64,000 bases of DNA from Rahnella variigena. GTDB taxonomy: Bacteria; Pseudomonadota; Gammaproteobacteria; Enterobacterales; Enterobacteriaceae. The position numbers were made by a program, and so were the translations under genes. Positions 63,005-64,000 of the stretch are shown here, in pieces. Numbering within the stretch: position 1 is the stretch's first letter; the number at the start of each line of letters is the position of its first letter. Location: positions 3,534,001-3,598,000 of the forward strand of contig NZ_NSDJ01000001.1 in assembly GCF_003610915.1 (NCBI RefSeq), in the 5' to 3' direction. A model generated the notes under the pieces. The model was not told the origin of the DNA, did no database searches, and was given only the letters and a program-made list of their open reading frames with translations.

Positions 63005-64000
63005 ATGAGTCATTTCACTGAAATGTTGCACAGCGAATATCCGCAGTTAAAACACCTGGTTGCCTTTGACGGTGCGCACCGGACGACACCTTATCTTTCT
63101 GATCCCGATGCCCGTCAGCACCGTAAACTTTGCACTTCACTGGAACAGGCGATTGCCCGCAGCGGCGTGAAAGACGGTATGACCATTTCCTTCCACCACG
63201 CGTTTCGTGAAGGCGATCAGGTCATTAATAACGTAGTCGCTATGCTTTCAAAACTCGGCTTTAAAAATCTCACGCTGGCGTCCAGTTCGCTGATGTCCTG
63301 CAATGATGCGCTGATCGAACATATCCGCAGCGGCGTCATCAGCCGTATTTACACCTCCGGAATGCGCGGCAAACTGGCTGACGCTATTTCTCACGGACTG
63401 ATGGAAGAACCGGTACAAATTCACTCGCACGGCGGGCGGGTAAAATTACTACAGGATGGCGAACTGAACATCGATGTCGCATTTCTCGGCGTGCCGTGCA
63501 GCGACGAATTCGGTAACGCCAACGGCACACACGGAAAATCCTGCTGCGGTTCGCTGGGCTACGCGATGGTCGATGCACAATTCGCTAAAACTGTGGTGCT
63601 GCTGACAGAAGAACTGGTGCCCTTCCCTAATATGCCCGCCAGCCTGCTACAGGATCAGGTGGATTACATCGTCAAAGTCGATCAGGTCGGTGACCCGGCC
63701 AAAATCAGCGTCGGTGCCGCCCGTGTCACCAGCAACCCGCGGGAGCTGATGATTGCCCGCACAGCCGCTGAAGTCATTGAATTTTCAGGCTATTTCAAAC
63801 CCGGATTTTCGATGCAAACCGGATCCGGCGCAGCGGCCACAGCCTGCACCCGTTTCATGGAAGAAAAAATGGAACGCCACCAGATAACCGCCCGTTTTGC
63901 CCTAGGCGGTATCACCGGCAGCCTGGTGGATTTACATGAAAAAGGGCTGATTGAAACGTTGCTCGATACACAATGTTTTGACGGTCAGGCGGCGGCATCG
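63005..64000 (+). CDS. citF: Citrate lyase alpha subunit CitF (3' end outside window)
   Basis: 332 codons are present and open to the window end; the family is about 506 aa. It is the citrate:acetyl-ACP transferase subunit, a CoA-transferase-like fold, here with SFHHAFREGDQVINNVV, SHGGRVKLL and TGSGAAATACTRFMEE. The start is the ATG at 63005, 30 bp after citE. citX/citG are expected to the right but not visible. Confidence 0.95.
   Translation, partial: MSHFTEMLHSEYPQLKHLVAFDGAHRTTPYLSDPDARQHRKLCTSLEQAIARSGVKDGMTISFHHAFREGDQVINNVVAMLSKLGFKNLTLASSSLMSCNDALIEHIRSGVISRIYTSGMRGKLADAISHGLMEEPVQIHSHGGRVKLLQDGELNIDVAFLGVPCSDEFGNANGTHGKSCCGSLGYAMVDAQFAKTVVLLTEELVPFPNMPASLLQDQVDYIVKVDQVGDPAKISVGAARVTSNPRELMIARTAAEVIEFSGYFKPGFSMQTGSGAAATACTRFMEEKMERHQITARFALGGITGSLVDLHEKGLIETLLDTQCFDGQAAAS

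Overview
The window is chromosomal DNA of an enterobacterium. Gene content and order (opp operon, marC-family gene, adhE, tdk, hns, rssB, rssA, ychJ, purU, tRNA-Tyr; and tRNA-Asn, shiA, amn, yeeO) match Enterobacterales closely. The nac gene, the citrate-fermentation genes and the long Ugd form suggest Yersiniaceae, for example Rahnella, Ewingella or Rouxiella. The genus is inference.

Layout. (1) 1-18.9 kb is conserved backbone: the oligopeptide importer oppABCDF on the minus strand, a MarC-family membrane protein, bifunctional alcohol/aldehyde dehydrogenase adhE, thymidine kinase, H-NS, a UDP-glucuronate pair (4-epimerase and Ugd) in the slot where E. coli has galU, the RpoS-turnover adaptor rssB, rssA, ychJ, purU, and tRNA-Tyr. 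(2) 19.0-40.8 kb, between two tRNA genes, is an accessory catabolic region. It holds a divergent dipeptide-type ABC importer cluster with an M81/MlrC peptidase, a ROK kinase and a ROK repressor; nac, with a clear sigma-54 promoter and an NtrC-like site; a GntR-controlled cluster with an amino-acid-type ABC importer plus M20, enolase-superfamily, M24-like and DapA-family enzymes; a vapBC toxin-antitoxin pair; and a divergent pair of an orphan glutamine amidotransferase and an aminotransferase. (3) 40.9-50.9 kb is a tRNA-Asn locus with two different large superfamily-1 helicase proteins, each ending in a PD-(D/E)XK-like nuclease domain, separated by an RluA-type pseudouridine synthase. The first (1967 aa) is bracketed by a perfect 42-bp direct repeat of the tRNA-Asn terminator. 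This is the best candidate here for a poorly described system, probably genome defence. (4) 51.2-55.7 kb returns to backbone (shiA, amn, yeeO). (5) 55.7-64 kb is a citrate-fermentation locus: the citAB two-component system divergent from citS, a FAH-family gene, and citC, citD, citE and partial citF. No oxaloacetate decarboxylase genes are seen, so the FAH-family protein may handle the oxaloacetate.

How parts work together. The citrate genes form an uptake, sensing and cleavage unit. The two importer clusters each combine transport, regulation and intracellular breakdown of an unknown substrate. The two helicase-nucleases look like independent nucleic-acid surveillance proteins placed at a tRNA hot spot. 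No CRISPR array, integrase or insertion sequence was seen.
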